Origin: Rhodococcoides corynebacterioides NBRC 14404
GTDB taxonomy: Bacteria; Actinomycetota; Actinomycetes; Mycobacteriales; Mycobacteriaceae
NCBI RefSeq assembly: GCF_001894765.1
Contig: NZ_BCWV01000003.1
Location: 310,001 to 374,000, forward strand
Reading direction: 5' to 3'
Length of the DNA stretch: 64,000 nt
Position numbers and translations under genes: made by a program. Positions within the stretch are counted from its first letter, which is position 1. Each line of letters starts with the position of its first letter. This document shows positions 48,606-58,384 of the stretch, one piece after another. The notes beneath the pieces are model-generated. The model was given only the letters and a program-made list of their open reading frames with translations, searched no databases and had not been told where the DNA came from.

Positions 48606-48611
48606 TACAAT
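48606..48611 (+). promoter_or_regulatory. -10 element of DUF222 gene
   Basis: TACAAT, 7 nt before the ATG at 48619. The same TACAATCGAACACATG string precedes the broken copy at 9416, so the promoter is part of the duplicated unit. Confidence 0.6.
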
Positions 48612-48618
48612 CGAACAC

Positions 48619-50511
48619 ATGAGCGATCGGGGGGTCGACGCGGTGGACGCGGCGCAGGTGGGGGGCGTTGCCTGGGCTGCGCGTGACCATGCCGCGATGG
48701 GCCTGCCCGTCTCGTTCGACCTCCCCGTCGGTGGACACCTCGACGCCCTGGCCGACCTCAGCGCGGGGGCGGGATACCTGGAGTGGCGTCGCTACCGACA
48801 TGTCGCCGCCCTGCACACCGACCTGGTACTCGCCGAGGAAGACCGCGACGAACGGGCGGTCGATGCGTTCGCTCAGTGCGCCGCCCGCATCGCCACCGCC
48901 CTGTCGGTCTCCCAGTACGTCGCCGAACGTCTCCTCGACCACGCCGTCGCCCTCCGGGATCGTCTGCCGCGGGTGTTCGAGTGCCTGCGGGACGGGGTGG
49001 TCTCCCCCAGTTACATCCGCACCATCGTCTCCCGCACGGAGTTGATCCACGGCCGGTCGTACCAAGGACTGGTGGACGCCGACATCGCCGCCGCCCTGCG
49101 CAAGCCGGGGTCGTGGTCGACGGGCCGGGTGCGGGACCTGTGCGATCAGATGGTCTACCGCCGCGACCCCGACGCCGTCCGCGAACGCCGCGAGGAAGCC
49201 CTGAAGGGGCGGTGCTTCTTCACCGAAGCCGGACTCGACGGCATGGCAACCGTGGGAGCGACGATGTCCGCCGAACAGGCTGCCATCGTCGCCCGCGTCG
49301 TCGAACGCCTCGCCGCACAAGTCTGCCGGCACGACAGCCGCACCAAAACAGCGCGGGCATCGGACGCGCTGTTCGCCCTCGTCGAGCACGCCCCGTTCGG
49401 CTGCGACTGCGCACGACCGGAATGCACGTTCACCGTGGTCGATGCGGACGAGGTCGCGGCGAACGCGGCACGCATCGTCATCCACGTCGTCACCGACACC
49501 ACCACCCTCACCGGACCAGTACCCGCAACCACCACCGAGGGTGCGGCAGAGCCGGCCGCGCATGCACGGACTCGGGACGCCGACACGACCGCAGTTGCCG
49601 CGGAGGGAGTGTCGGCCGATCAGGTCGTGGTCGAGGAGCGGTCAGCCGATGCCGTTGCGGCGGAGGCGGTCTCGACCGAGGACGTTGCAGCCGAAGGAGT
49701 TGCTGCGGAAGCGGTCGCAACCGACGAGGTCGCGGCCGAGGACGTTCCGGCCGAAGCGGCGACGGATGAGGATGCGGTCGAGGCTGCAGCGGTCGAGGCT
49801 CCGGACGTCGAGCCCGAACTGGTCGACGGTGTCGGCTACATCGCCGGACTCGGCATCGTCTCCGGCGCCCACATCCGCGACCTCGCCGCCGACACCGCCG
49901 CGATCATCCGCCCCCTCGGCGACGGCACCGACACCCCACTCCCGGCGACGCAACCCGCCGACCCCTACCGACCCTCCGCGGCACTGAACACCTACATTCG
50001 CGCCCGAGACCAGTACTGCACCTGGCCCGGCTGCACCCGACCCGCCTGGGACGGCGACCTCGACCACATCACCGAATACGACCACCACCACCCCGAGCGA
50101 GGAGGACAGACCACCGCGACCGGGTTGGGCGCGAAATGCCGGTTTCACCACCTACTGAAAACGTTCGGCGACTTCGTCGACGACCAATACCCCGACCCCG
50201 ACAACCCCGGCCGCATCATCCGGACGTTCACCATCCCCGAAGGCCGCACCGTCCTCGGACCCGCCTACACCGGCCACGACACCCACCCCGGCCTGGACAT
50301 GATCGTCTTCGGCGACCCACCCGGCGCCGGCAAGAAAACACCACCGACACCGCGCACCCCGACACCGGACGAACCCGAACCCACCCGACCCGCCCCACGC
50401 ACCGAGCAGAAACACGCCCGCCGACGCCAGGAACGCCACCGCAACCGACTCCGCAACAACCTGAAAGGGATCCGACCACCCGAACCGGACGACGCACCAC
50501 CCCCGTTCTGA
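48619..50511 (+). CDS. DUF222/HNH endonuclease (13E12 repeat family), intact copy
   Basis: A 630-residue protein. DUF222 occupies about residues 40-310, then comes a variable linker rich in Val-Ala-Ala-Glu and Asp, then an HNH domain: CTWPGCTRPAWDGDLDHI, EYDHHHPERGGQTTATGLGAKCRFHHLLK. The C-terminal tail is Arg/Pro-rich (RRRQERHRNRLRNNLKG). Family members are numerous in actinobacteria, behave as repeated elements and are presumed HNH nucleases; no activity is proven for this one. It is intact where the copy at 7.5-9.4 kb has an amber codon, and lies in the opposite orientation. Confidence 0.88.
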   Translation: MSDRGVDAVDAAQVGGVAWAARDHAAMGLPVSFDLPVGGHLDALADLSAGAGYLEWRRYRHVAALHTDLVLAEEDRDERAVDAFAQCAARIATALSVSQYVAERLLDHAVALRDRLPRVFECLRDGVVSPSYIRTIVSRTELIHGRSYQGLVDADIAAALRKPGSWSTGRVRDLCDQMVYRRDPDAVRERREEALKGRCFFTEAGLDGMATVGATMSAEQAAIVARVVERLAAQVCRHDSRTKTARASDALFALVEHAPFGCDCARPECTFTVVDADEVAANAARIVIHVVTDTTTLTGPVPATTTEGAAEPAAHARTRDADTTAVAAEGVSADQVVVEERSADAVAAEAVSTEDVAAEGVAAEAVATDEVAAEDVPAEAATDEDAVEAAAVEAPDVEPELVDGVGYIAGLGIVSGAHIRDLAADTAAIIRPLGDGTDTPLPATQPADPYRPSAALNTYIRARDQYCTWPGCTRPAWDGDLDHITEYDHHHPERGGQTTATGLGAKCRFHHLLKTFGDFVDDQYPDPDNPGRIIRTFTIPEGRTVLGPAYTGHDTHPGLDMIVFGDPPGAGKKTPPTPRTPTPDEPEPTRPAPRTEQKHARRRQERHRNRLRNNLKGIRPPEPDDAPPPF

Positions 50512-50517
50512 CGGGGT

Positions 50518-51702
50518 CTACAGGTGACCCTTCAGCAGCAGGTGCCAGTACGAGAACGGCAGTCCGTACCGGTCGCCGGCCCACGCGAGGCGGCGGGGCT
50601 TCAACGGGTCGAGGAACGACGGAATGGAGGAGGTGATGGTGCCCGTGCGATCGAACTCCGCCGCGATCAGCCGGTGAGCGTCGACCGGAATCGGTGCGAC
50701 GGTGTAGCCGTCGTACTCGCCCAGCTCGTCACCCCGGCGCGCGGCGAGCAGGTTGTCGACCAGCGTCGCCACCTGCTTGCGCAGTCCCCCGCCGGACGGA
50801 TCGGTGTCGATGGCCGCCCCGTCGCCCGCGGCCCAGATGTTCGCGTAGCGGCGGTGCTGCAGCGTGCGCGCGTCGATGTCGACCAGACCGTGCGGCGCAT
50901 CACCGGCGAGTCCGGACTCGGTGACCCACGCGCGTCCCCGGTAGGGCGGCACCAGATGAAGCATGTCGTAGTCGAGGGTCTCGGCACCGCCCGGACCGGT
51001 CACCTGGATCGCCTTCCGGTCCGGGTGCAGCGCGGTGACGGCGGTGCGCCGCAGCACCGTCACCCCGAGCTCGCGCAGCGCCGACTCGAGCCGGACGTCG
51101 AGATCGGGCACCCCGACGATGCCTTCGCGGTCGACCACGAGCGTCGTGCGTACGGACCGTCCGATGCTCGCCCAGTGCGCCGCGGCGAGGAACAGCGGCT
51201 TGACCGTCGTGCCGGTGCAGCTGACGGGCGGGCGCGGCACGGTGAACACCGCGTGACCGCCGTCGCGCACCGTCCGAGTGAGGTACCAGGTGCGGGTCGC
51301 CTCGTCGAGGTAGTTGCTCGCGACCGACTCCGTCGCGAGTGCGGCGTCGATACCCGGCAGCGCGTCGTGATCGGGCACCAACCCCGGTCCGACGATCAGA
51401 TCGCGGTACGTCACCGTCATGCCCGACGCGCAGGTGACGGTGTTCGACGCTGCGTCGACGGACACCGCGGAGTCCTGCAGCCACGTCACCCCGCGCGGCG
51501 TCACCTGCGCCTGGCCGCGCTGCGCACTCGGCAACCGCGCCTGCCCGCCGCCCACGTAGGACAGCAGCGGCCGGTAGGTGTGCACCGATTGCGGCTCGAT
51601 CACCGCGACGGAGTCGATGCCCTTCTTCCGGCAGCGAGCCGCCGCCGAGAGTCCGGCGTTGCCGCCACCGATCACGACCACGTCGTACGAGTAGGGGGTC
51701 AT
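50518..51702 (-). CDS. SQR-like FAD-dependent pyridine-nucleotide oxidoreductase
   Basis: A 394-residue flavoprotein of the sulfide:quinone reductase/type II NADH dehydrogenase superfamily. The Rossmann loop is VVVIGGGNAGLSAAARC, a second FAD contact is ANIWAAGDGAAI, and PRPPVSCTGTTVKPLFL aligns with the PxKCxGAP catalytic-Cys region of SQR. The C-terminal segment LPFSYWHLLLKGHL looks membrane-associating. It starts 12 bp after the GT2 gene, with GAGGAC as ribosome-binding site, so it could be the last gene of the leftward glycosyltransferase operon. Confidence 0.8.
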   Translation of the reverse strand: MTPYSYDVVVIGGGNAGLSAAARCRKKGIDSVAVIEPQSVHTYRPLLSYVGGGQARLPSAQRGQAQVTPRGVTWLQDSAVSVDAASNTVTCASGMTVTYRDLIVGPGLVPDHDALPGIDAALATESVASNYLDEATRTWYLTRTVRDGGHAVFTVPRPPVSCTGTTVKPLFLAAAHWASIGRSVRTTLVVDREGIVGVPDLDVRLESALRELGVTVLRRTAVTALHPDRKAIQVTGPGGAETLDYDMLHLVPPYRGRAWVTESGLAGDAPHGLVDIDARTLQHRRYANIWAAGDGAAIDTDPSGGGLRKQVATLVDNLLAARRGDELGEYDGYTVAPIPVDAHRLIAAEFDRTGTITSSIPSFLDPLKPRRLAWAGDRYGLPFSYWHLLLKGHL

Positions 51703-51714
51703 GTCAGAATGTCC

Positions 51715-53058
51715 TCACCAGGAGAGATCGGGGCGCAGCGGCCCGGTGGTCACGTCGACGGCGTGCCCGTCGACGGTGTGGGATCCGAACAGCAGACCCA
51801 GCGCGGTCCCGTCGTCGACCCCGAGCGCGGGCGCCCAGCGCCGGGCGCGTCTCCGCGCGCGCCACGTCTCGTGAACGACGAACGCGCCGTCCGGCAGAGT
51901 GCACCGCACCGAGCCGCCGGCGCCGACCCCGGCCAGCAGCTCGAACGCCGTTTCGCCGAACACCGCGCGGCCCCCGACCTCGACGGCGAATCGGCTGCGC
52001 GCCGTGTCCGCGGCGGTGGGCGATCCGACCCGCACCCGCGGATCGTCGATCCCCCACGTCCCGACGAACGACGACGCCTCGGCGCCGTCCACCCACACCG
52101 TCACGTCCCCGTGTCGAAGGATCGAGCCCACCGTCACCATCAACGACGCTGCCGTGTGCCCCTCGCTGTGGACGACGGCTGTCACGTCGGGCACCGCGTA
52201 ACGCACCCCGTGACGACGCGCTGCCGGGTCGGTGATGAGCGGGGCGAGCGCCATGGCTTCCCCGTTCTTGGCGTCCCGACGACGGTCGTCCGGCCGTCCC
52301 GCCCAGTCCGGCCCGTCGTGCCAGGCGACGGCCGTGGGCACGTGCGCCAGGACCGCGCCGGCCAGCCACGCACGGTTGGCGAGTTCCCAGTCCTCTCCGC
52401 CGTAGCTGGTGAACGACTCGTCGAAACCGCCGACCTCGTCGAAGAACGTTCGACGACAACACATCACGGCACTGATGACGTGGCGGTAGGACCTGTCGTC
52501 GGCATCGAGCAGGTCACGCGAGCGCTCATAGGCGTCGAGAAGCCACCCGGGTTCGTCGAGCAGCGGGTCACCGGGCTCGGGGAGCCGCCCGAGGGCGGTG
52601 AGGTCCGCGTGCCGACGACGACCGACCGTCAGCGCATCCGGGATCAGCGACGGGAGGCGGACCAGGGCGCGCACGTAGCCCGGTTCGGGGACGGTGTCGG
52701 CGTCCAGGAAGCACAGCACGTCACCGGTCGCGGCGGCGGCGCCGAGGTTCCGCGCGGCGGCGGCACGAAAACCCCTGTCCTCCTGTGTCACCACGGTGAC
52801 CGGGATCCCGCACTCCACCTGCGGCGGTTCGGGAGATCCGTCGTCCGCGACGATCACCTCGAGTCGGTCGCGCGGGAAGTCCTGCCGTTCCAGAGCGGCC
52901 AGCACCATCGAGAGTTGGTTCTGCTGGCGGTAATACGGCACGACGACGCTCACCGACACCGCGGCGGCGTCCACTCCGTCGAGGAGATCCCAGCGGTTTC
53001 CCGGCACCGTCGTGCCCTGCGGTGTTCGCCACAGGGCCACGTTCCGCGCGTCGGTCAC
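51715..53058 (-). CDS. family 2 glycosyltransferase with C-terminal extra domain
   Basis: A 447-residue protein. The GT-A domain (residues ~35-290) has VSVVVPYYRQQNQLS, VIVADDGS, FLDADTVP (DxD) and GGFDESFTSYGGEDWELANRAW (the GGEDxE acceptor-site motif of GT27-like C-terminal regions). The remaining ~150 residues form an additional beta-rich domain of unknown function. The GTG start at 53058 overlaps the upstream glycosyltransferase stop (GTGA). Donor and acceptor are unknown. Confidence 0.82.
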   Translation of the reverse strand: MTDARNVALWRTPQGTTVPGNRWDLLDGVDAAAVSVSVVVPYYRQQNQLSMVLAALERQDFPRDRLEVIVADDGSPEPPQVECGIPVTVVTQEDRGFRAAAARNLGAAAATGDVLCFLDADTVPEPGYVRALVRLPSLIPDALTVGRRRHADLTALGRLPEPGDPLLDEPGWLLDAYERSRDLLDADDRSYRHVISAVMCCRRTFFDEVGGFDESFTSYGGEDWELANRAWLAGAVLAHVPTAVAWHDGPDWAGRPDDRRRDAKNGEAMALAPLITDPAARRHGVRYAVPDVTAVVHSEGHTAASLMVTVGSILRHGDVTVWVDGAEASSFVGTWGIDDPRVRVGSPTAADTARSRFAVEVGGRAVFGETAFELLAGVGAGGSVRCTLPDGAFVVHETWRARRRARRWAPALGVDDGTALGLLFGSHTVDGHAVDVTTGPLRPDLSW

Positions 53059-54044
53059 GTCCCGACCCGCAGCGCAGCGCGGTAGACGTCGAGATGGGCC
53101 CGGCCCACCTCGTCGGCCGTCGGACGGGCCAGGACGCCGGCGTCGATCCACGTCGAGGCCCGGTCCGCCGTCGCACGGGCGAGCGCGTCCGCCAGGTCGT
53201 CCTCCTCGTAGAGCGTCACCACTCCGGGCGACCTCGCGTCGAACTCGCGGGTGTACCGCCCCGCCACCACGAGGGGGCGCCGACCGTGCTCGATCCACGT
53301 GACGATGGACCCCGAGGCCGACAGGTGGCGGTGATGGGCCACCGGCACGGTCACCGCGTGCAGGGCCGCGGGCAGATCGTCGTCCGCCACGTAACCCGTG
53401 ACGCGGGCCGACGGCGACACGGCCCGCAGATCGTCCACCAGGTCCTCGTGACCCGGCGACGGTCGCCCGAGGGCGACGAACTCCGCGCCCGGCGGCAGCG
53501 CGGCAGCCACCTCGACGTGCCCCTTGCCGGGGTAGAGGAATCCGAGCACGCCCACCGTGACCGTCCCGGGCGACACCACCGGGTCCGCCCGGCCGGTGGC
53601 GACGGGGAGCGGGATCACCTCCAGTGCAGCGGATTCGATTCCCGCCTCGTCCATCAGCAGGCGCTCGTGCTCGCTGCTCACCACCACGATGTCGGCGCTC
53701 TCCGCGATTCGCCGGTACGCCGCCGTGCGGACCTCGACCGAGCGGCCGTCCGAGGGCTGCGGGACGTCGTGCAGCGTGACCACCACTCGCGCTCCTGCGG
53801 TCCGCGCCGCGTCCACGACGGCCGACACCGACTCCGCGGCGCGGTCGGCGGGAGACCCGAAGAGACGGTCGGTGACGTGGAGATGAACCACGTCCGACGC
53901 CGAGATCGCCTGCGGGGCGGGAGTGTCGAGGTGGCGGTCGAGCACGGAGTCGCCGCCGACGCCCACCACCGCGTCGTGGATCCGATGGGCGAACTGAACC
54001 ACTCCGTGCTCATCGGGCCCGACGATGACCTGCGTGACGATCAC
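53055..54044 (-). CDS. GT4-like glycosyltransferase
   Basis: A 329-residue GT-B-type protein: VIVGPDEHGVVQFAHRIHDAV at the start, VVVTLHDVPQPS, then the C-terminal GVLGFLYPGKGHVEVAAAL (G-x-G-K donor loop) and ALGRPSPGHEDL. The usual E-x7-E pair is weak. Start is GTG at 54044, overlapping the WcbI-like gene by 4 bp. The frame upstream of this is non-coding. Confidence 0.75.
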   Translation of the reverse strand: MIVTQVIVGPDEHGVVQFAHRIHDAVVGVGGDSVLDRHLDTPAPQAISASDVVHLHVTDRLFGSPADRAAESVSAVVDAARTAGARVVVTLHDVPQPSDGRSVEVRTAAYRRIAESADIVVVSSEHERLLMDEAGIESAALEVIPLPVATGRADPVVSPGTVTVGVLGFLYPGKGHVEVAAALPPGAEFVALGRPSPGHEDLVDDLRAVSPSARVTGYVADDDLPAALHAVTVPVAHHRHLSASGSIVTWIEHGRRPLVVAGRYTREFDARSPGVVTLYEEDDLADALARATADRASTWIDAGVLARPTADEVGRAHLDVYRAALRVGT

Positions 54045-55018
54045 CGCGTCGCACCGAGTCGGGCCAGCACGTCGCCGTGCCGGTCGACGGCGGCGTCGAT
54101 CACCGCGGGATGCTCGGCGTACCAGCGCAACTGGGCACGGTGGACCTCGTCCGCGGACCGGGTCTCGCCGTGCACGGTCCAGTCGAGTGTCGGCGGCGCC
54201 TCCGGATCCAGCACCGACAGCACGCGGGGATCGAACGGGGTGTGGACCGAATCGAGCAGTGTGCGCCCGGGATCGGTCGGGGTGGCCGGCACGTCCAACG
54301 CGCGCAGGATGCGGGTGGCCAGCTCGATCAGCACCGGATTGCCGGGGTGGTTGATCGTGTGCGCTGCAGCCGCGCCGTACCCGGGCACGGCGTCGGAGAT
54401 CGTCACGTCGCAGGCCGCGCTCTCGCGTCGACGGAGTTCGGCGAGGCTGCGGTCCGCGATCCAACGCACCGTCTCGTCGTCGATCGGCACGTCCCAGTCG
54501 TCCGTCTCGGACAGGCCCAGTGCGGCGGCGCGAACGGTCCGCAGATCGTGGTACGGCACGACGGGCGGATCCCGCGACGGATCCGCCGGGTCCCGCACGA
54601 TCGCCTGGAACGGGAACAGCCCGGCGTAGCGGAAGACGGGCCACCGCAGCACGCGGGCGCCGTCCGGCAGGTGCGCGGCGACGTCGTCGGTCCCGATCGG
54701 CAGGTCGCGGTAGCCGCTGCGCACCGGCTGGGCCAGGAGCACCTGCGCGCGCGTTGCCAGCGCCTCGAGGTGGGCGACGTCGGACTCGGTCAACTCGTGC
54801 ACCGGCGGCATCCGGACGCTGGTGAAGGGCGCGTCGGACACCGTGTCGAGCACCACCCGCAGGGCCTCGGCCTGGCAGTTTCCCAGCACGATCCACAGCG
54901 GGCGGTCGGTCGGGACGTCGTCGAGACCGTAGAAGTGGCCGTAGTGACGGGTCCTGCCGTCCGGCGGATCGCCGGTGCTGGATCCGGGTCGGGCGGGGGT
55001 GGCCATGGGACGCCGCAT
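54041..55018 (-). CDS. WcbI-like polysaccharide biosynthesis protein (putative acetyltransferase)
   Basis: A 325-residue protein with the WcbI signature WIVLGNCQAEALRVVLDT near residue 42, followed by LLAQPVRSGYRDLPIGTDDVAAHLP and FQAIVRDP. WcbI is needed for Burkholderia capsule formation and has an acetyltransferase-like fold; its reaction is not firmly established. ATG codons at 55018 and 55006 are both possible. First gene of the leftward arm of the glycosyltransferase cluster; the next gene overlaps by 4 bp. Confidence 0.75.
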   Translation of the reverse strand: MRRPMATPARPGSSTGDPPDGRTRHYGHFYGLDDVPTDRPLWIVLGNCQAEALRVVLDTVSDAPFTSVRMPPVHELTESDVAHLEALATRAQVLLAQPVRSGYRDLPIGTDDVAAHLPDGARVLRWPVFRYAGLFPFQAIVRDPADPSRDPPVVPYHDLRTVRAAALGLSETDDWDVPIDDETVRWIADRSLAELRRRESAACDVTISDAVPGYGAAAAHTINHPGNPVLIELATRILRALDVPATPTDPGRTLLDSVHTPFDPRVLSVLDPEAPPTLDWTVHGETRSADEVHRAQLRWYAEHPAVIDAAVDRHGDVLARLGATR

Positions 55019-55218
55019 ACCCCGCCCGGGGGGCGTCCGAACCTTCCCGAGGGTGACGAACCGGACCTCTCGGGTTGAACCGAGCCCCCCCGGGGCATCC
55101 TGAATCAGTCGAGGTCCAACCAGCCGGCCCGACGCGCTGCTGAACGTACGTGCGCGACGGACACCGGTCTCTCGGGATTCCGCGCGCGTGCTCGCCCCCG
55201 AGAGGATGACCCCTGCCT
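55019..55218. promoter_or_regulatory. divergent promoter region of the glycosyltransferase cluster
   Basis: Two hundred bp separate the leftward (WcbI-like) and rightward (glycosyltransferase) arms. An imperfect inverted repeat CCCGAGGG...CCTCTCGGG with about 12 bp between is visible near 55045-55075. No convincing -10 was picked for either arm. I see no gene here. Confidence 0.4.
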
Positions 55219-56301
55219 GTGATCGCCGTCGCCTCGATACCTGCCGCCCACCCGTACGCGGCCGGCGTGGCCCCGACCGGTGACCCGTCGGTCCGGCTGC
55301 TCCCGGACCCGCGTCCGATCGATGCGACCACCCCCGACCAGTGGTGGCCGCCGCGCCTGCTCGACCCGGACTACCTGCGCGCGTGCATCGACGACATCGA
55401 TCTGGTGCACCTGCACTTCGGCTTCGATGCCGCGACTCCGGAGCGGCTGGCCGAGATCGTGCACATCCTGCGCGAGTCGGCGACCCCGCTGGTGTTCACC
55501 GTGCACGACCTGCACAACCCGCATTTCGCGGACGCCGACCTGCACCGTCGGCAGCTCGACGTGCTGGTGCCGGCCGCCGACGCCGTCCTGACGTTGACCA
55601 CGGCCGCCGCCCGCGAGATCGAACGACGGTGGGGCCGGTCGGCCACGGTCACACCGCATCCGCACGTCGCCCCGCTCGAGTTGATCGCCGCGGTCGACCG
55701 CCGGCGATCGGCGACGCCGGTGATCGGCGTTCACGCGAAGACGTTGCGCGCCAACCTCGATCCGGAAGCCGTCGTCCCCGCACTCGTCGCAGCCGCGTCG
55801 GCACGCGGCGCCGTCGTGCGGCTGGACCTCGACGACGCCCTCTTCGACCACACGAGTCACTGGTACGCGCCGGAGCGCGGTGAACGCCTGCTGGCCTTCG
55901 CCTCTCACCCCGATGTCGACGTGCGTGTCCACGGGCGCTTCACCGACGCCGAACTCTGGCAGTACCTCTCGGAGATCGACGTCGCCGTCCTGCCCTACCG
56001 ATTCGGCACGCACTCCGGGTGGATGGAGGCCTGCCGCGACCTCGCCGTCGTGCCGATCGTGCCCGACACGGGATGCTTCGGCGACCAGTTCCCCTGCCCC
56101 ACGTTCACGTTCGGGCCCGACCTGTTCGACCCCGAGTCGCTGGACGCCGCGGTGGGCGATGCTCTGCGTCGACCCGTCCTCGACGCGTCGTTCGCCGAGT
56201 TCCGACGCCACCAGCTCGCCGCCGTCCGGGCCGAGCACGCCGCCCTCTACTCGTCTCTGACCGGGGTGACCGGCCGCGACGCCGCGGCGGTACCCGCATG
56301 A
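55219..56301 (+). CDS. GT4-like glycosyltransferase
   Basis: A 360-residue GT-B-type protein. DIDLVHLHFGFDAATPERL and PLVFTVHDLHNPHFAD resemble the N-terminal half of GT4 enzymes; VHGRFTDAELWQYLSEIDVAVLPYRFGTHSGWMEACRDLA is the C-terminal acceptor/donor region. It starts at GTG 55219 after GAGAGGATG. The stop overlaps the following gene as ATGA. First gene of the rightward arm. Confidence 0.78.
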   Translation: MIAVASIPAAHPYAAGVAPTGDPSVRLLPDPRPIDATTPDQWWPPRLLDPDYLRACIDDIDLVHLHFGFDAATPERLAEIVHILRESATPLVFTVHDLHNPHFADADLHRRQLDVLVPAADAVLTLTTAAAREIERRWGRSATVTPHPHVAPLELIAAVDRRRSATPVIGVHAKTLRANLDPEAVVPALVAAASARGAVVRLDLDDALFDHTSHWYAPERGERLLAFASHPDVDVRVHGRFTDAELWQYLSEIDVAVLPYRFGTHSGWMEACRDLAVVPIVPDTGCFGDQFPCPTFTFGPDLFDPESLDAAVGDALRRPVLDASFAEFRRHQLAAVRAEHAALYSSLTGVTGRDAAAVPA

Positions 56302-57386
56302 CGGACTCGCTGCGCATCGCCCTGCTGGGGTCGTCGCGCTTCCCGATCTGCCAACCGTTCGCCGGCGGTCTCGAAGCGCACGTCTGGCACCTCGCTCGCG
56401 CGCTCACCGCGCGCGGTCACCGGGTGAGCCTGTTCGGGGCGGACGGCTCCTCCATCGACTCGCCGCACGACGTGATCGACGTGCACACCTTCACCCTGAG
56501 CCCGGACGCGCGCACCGAGCACATGGGTCCGTCGTGGGTCGTCCACGAGCACCACGCCTACCTGTCCGTGATGCTGGAACTGGCCGGGCGGCTGCGGAAT
56601 TCGTTCGACGTCATCCACAATCACAGCCTCCACTACCTGCCGATCGCGATGTCGTCGACGGTGCCGACGCCGATGATCACGACTCTGCACACCCCGCCCC
56701 TGGCGTGGCTGGAGTCGGCGGCGGCGGTGCCGCTGAATCCCGACACGCGCTACGCCGCCGTGAGTCGCTACACCGGTCGGCAGTGGACCCCCGTCGCCGG
56801 ACACATCCCGGTGGTACCCAACGGCATCGCGCTCGATCGATGGCCCGTGGGTGCGGGCGGCGACTACGCGGTGTGGACCGGGCGGCTCGTTCCCGAGAAG
56901 GGGGTCGACGCCGCCATCGATGCTGCCGTGCGCGCCGGCTATCCCCTTCGCATCGCCGGACCGGCCTGCGACGACGAGTACTTCCGGACCGTCGTCGAAC
57001 CGCGCCTCGGAGCCGACGTGATCTACGAGGGGCACCTGATGCAGAAGGAGCTCGCCGACCTCGTCGGCGGAGCGGCTGTCGCCGTCGTCACCCCGCAGTG
57101 GGACGAGCCCTACGGGCTGGTCGTGGCCGAGGCCCTCGCCTGCGGCACACCCGTCGCCGCGTTCGGGCGCGGCGGGATCCCCGAGATCGTCGACCCCACC
57201 TGCGGCGTTCTGGTCGCGGCCGACGACGTCGTCGGCCTGGCCGACGCGATGCGGACCGCGGCGACCCTGTCGCGCCGCGATGCCCGTGCCCGCGCCGAGC
57301 GCGTGTGCTCCGACACCACCATGGTCGACTCGTATCTCGCGCTCTACCGGGACATGCTGGACGAGCGGGACGCCGTTCCGGCGTGA
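56298..57386 (+). CDS. family 4 glycosyltransferase
   Basis: A 362-residue GT4 enzyme of the WcaC/RfaB type. FAGGLEAHVWHLARALTARGH is the N-terminal glycine-rich loop; VWTGRLVPEKGVDAAIDAA and the donor-binding EPYGLVVAEALACGTPVAAFGRGGIPEIV (E-x7-E) are both intact. It probably transfers a hexose from a nucleotide sugar. It overlaps both neighbours by 4 bp. Confidence 0.88.
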   Translation: MTDSLRIALLGSSRFPICQPFAGGLEAHVWHLARALTARGHRVSLFGADGSSIDSPHDVIDVHTFTLSPDARTEHMGPSWVVHEHHAYLSVMLELAGRLRNSFDVIHNHSLHYLPIAMSSTVPTPMITTLHTPPLAWLESAAAVPLNPDTRYAAVSRYTGRQWTPVAGHIPVVPNGIALDRWPVGAGGDYAVWTGRLVPEKGVDAAIDAAVRAGYPLRIAGPACDDEYFRTVVEPRLGADVIYEGHLMQKELADLVGGAAVAVVTPQWDEPYGLVVAEALACGTPVAAFGRGGIPEIVDPTCGVLVAADDVVGLADAMRTAATLSRRDARARAERVCSDTTMVDSYLALYRDMLDERDAVPA

Positions 57387-58384
57387 TCGGGTACTACGTC
57401 CACCATCACGGCGTCGGGCATCTCGCGAGGGCGTCGTCGATCGTCCCGTTCCTGCAGGACGACGTGACGATCTTCTCGTCGCGGCCCGCACCGGACCGGA
57501 TGTCGGCGTCGCAGTGGGTGGCGGTGCCGATGGATACCGCGTGGGCCACGCACAGGGATACCGGGCCGGACGCGCGGGGAACCACGGCCGGTGGGGCACT
57601 GCACTGGGCTCCGACCGGCGTGCCGGGACTCACCGAACGGATGGCGACGATCGCCGCCTGGATCGAGCGTCACCGACCGCGCGCGTTCGTGGTCGACGTG
57701 TCGGTGGAGGTGTCGACGTTCGTGCGGCTCATGGGGATTCCGCTCGTCGTCCTGGCGATGCCGGGTGAGCGCACCGACGCCCCACACCGCCTCGCGTACA
57801 CGCTGGCGGACCGCATCGTCGCCCCGTGGTCACGCACCGTGTACGACCCGGAGTGGTTGCGCGAGCACGCCGACAAGACCGTGTACGCCGGATCGATCAG
57901 TCGAGTCGCGGACCGCGTCTCGACGGGGCCCCGCGTGCCCGACACCGCCGTCCTGATGAGTGGGGCAGGTGGATCGTCCCTCGCGGCGGGCTATCTCGAC
58001 GCGGTGCGTGCGGCGACACCCGACACGACGTGGCGGGGCGTCGGCACGCCCGGCGAGCCGTGGGTCGACGACGTGTGGCCGATCCTCGACACGGCGGGGG
58101 TCGTCGTCACCCACGGCGGCCAGAATGCCGTCGCCGACGTCGCGGCCGCGAACGCACCCGCCGTCGTGGTGGCCGAGGACCGCCCGTTCGACGAACAGCG
58201 CGCCACTGCACGGGCTCTGGACCGCGCCGGACTCGCGGTGGCGCTCGACGCGTGGCCGGACCCGGCGGCGTGGCCGGACCTGCTCCGGCGCGCCCGGGCC
58301 CTCTCCGCCGACCTCCGCACGGTGACGGAGATCGACGGTGCCGCCGCACGGGCCGCGGCCGCGATCGAGTCGGTGGCCGGGTGA
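57383..58384 (+). CDS. GT28/MurG-like glycosyltransferase
   Basis: A 333-residue GT-B protein. The start MIGYYVHHHGVGHLARA carries the HGxGH-type loop of MurG/GT28-like enzymes, and VVVTHGGQNAVADVAAANAPAVVVAEDRPFDEQRATA is the C-terminal sugar-nucleotide site. It begins at GTG 57383 overlapping the previous stop and ends overlapping the next start, so the rightward arm is fully coupled. The acceptor is unknown. Confidence 0.78.
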   Translation: MIGYYVHHHGVGHLARASSIVPFLQDDVTIFSSRPAPDRMSASQWVAVPMDTAWATHRDTGPDARGTTAGGALHWAPTGVPGLTERMATIAAWIERHRPRAFVVDVSVEVSTFVRLMGIPLVVLAMPGERTDAPHRLAYTLADRIVAPWSRTVYDPEWLREHADKTVYAGSISRVADRVSTGPRVPDTAVLMSGAGGSSLAAGYLDAVRAATPDTTWRGVGTPGEPWVDDVWPILDTAGVVVTHGGQNAVADVAAANAPAVVVAEDRPFDEQRATARALDRAGLAVALDAWPDPAAWPDLLRRARALSADLRTVTEIDGAAARAAAAIESVAG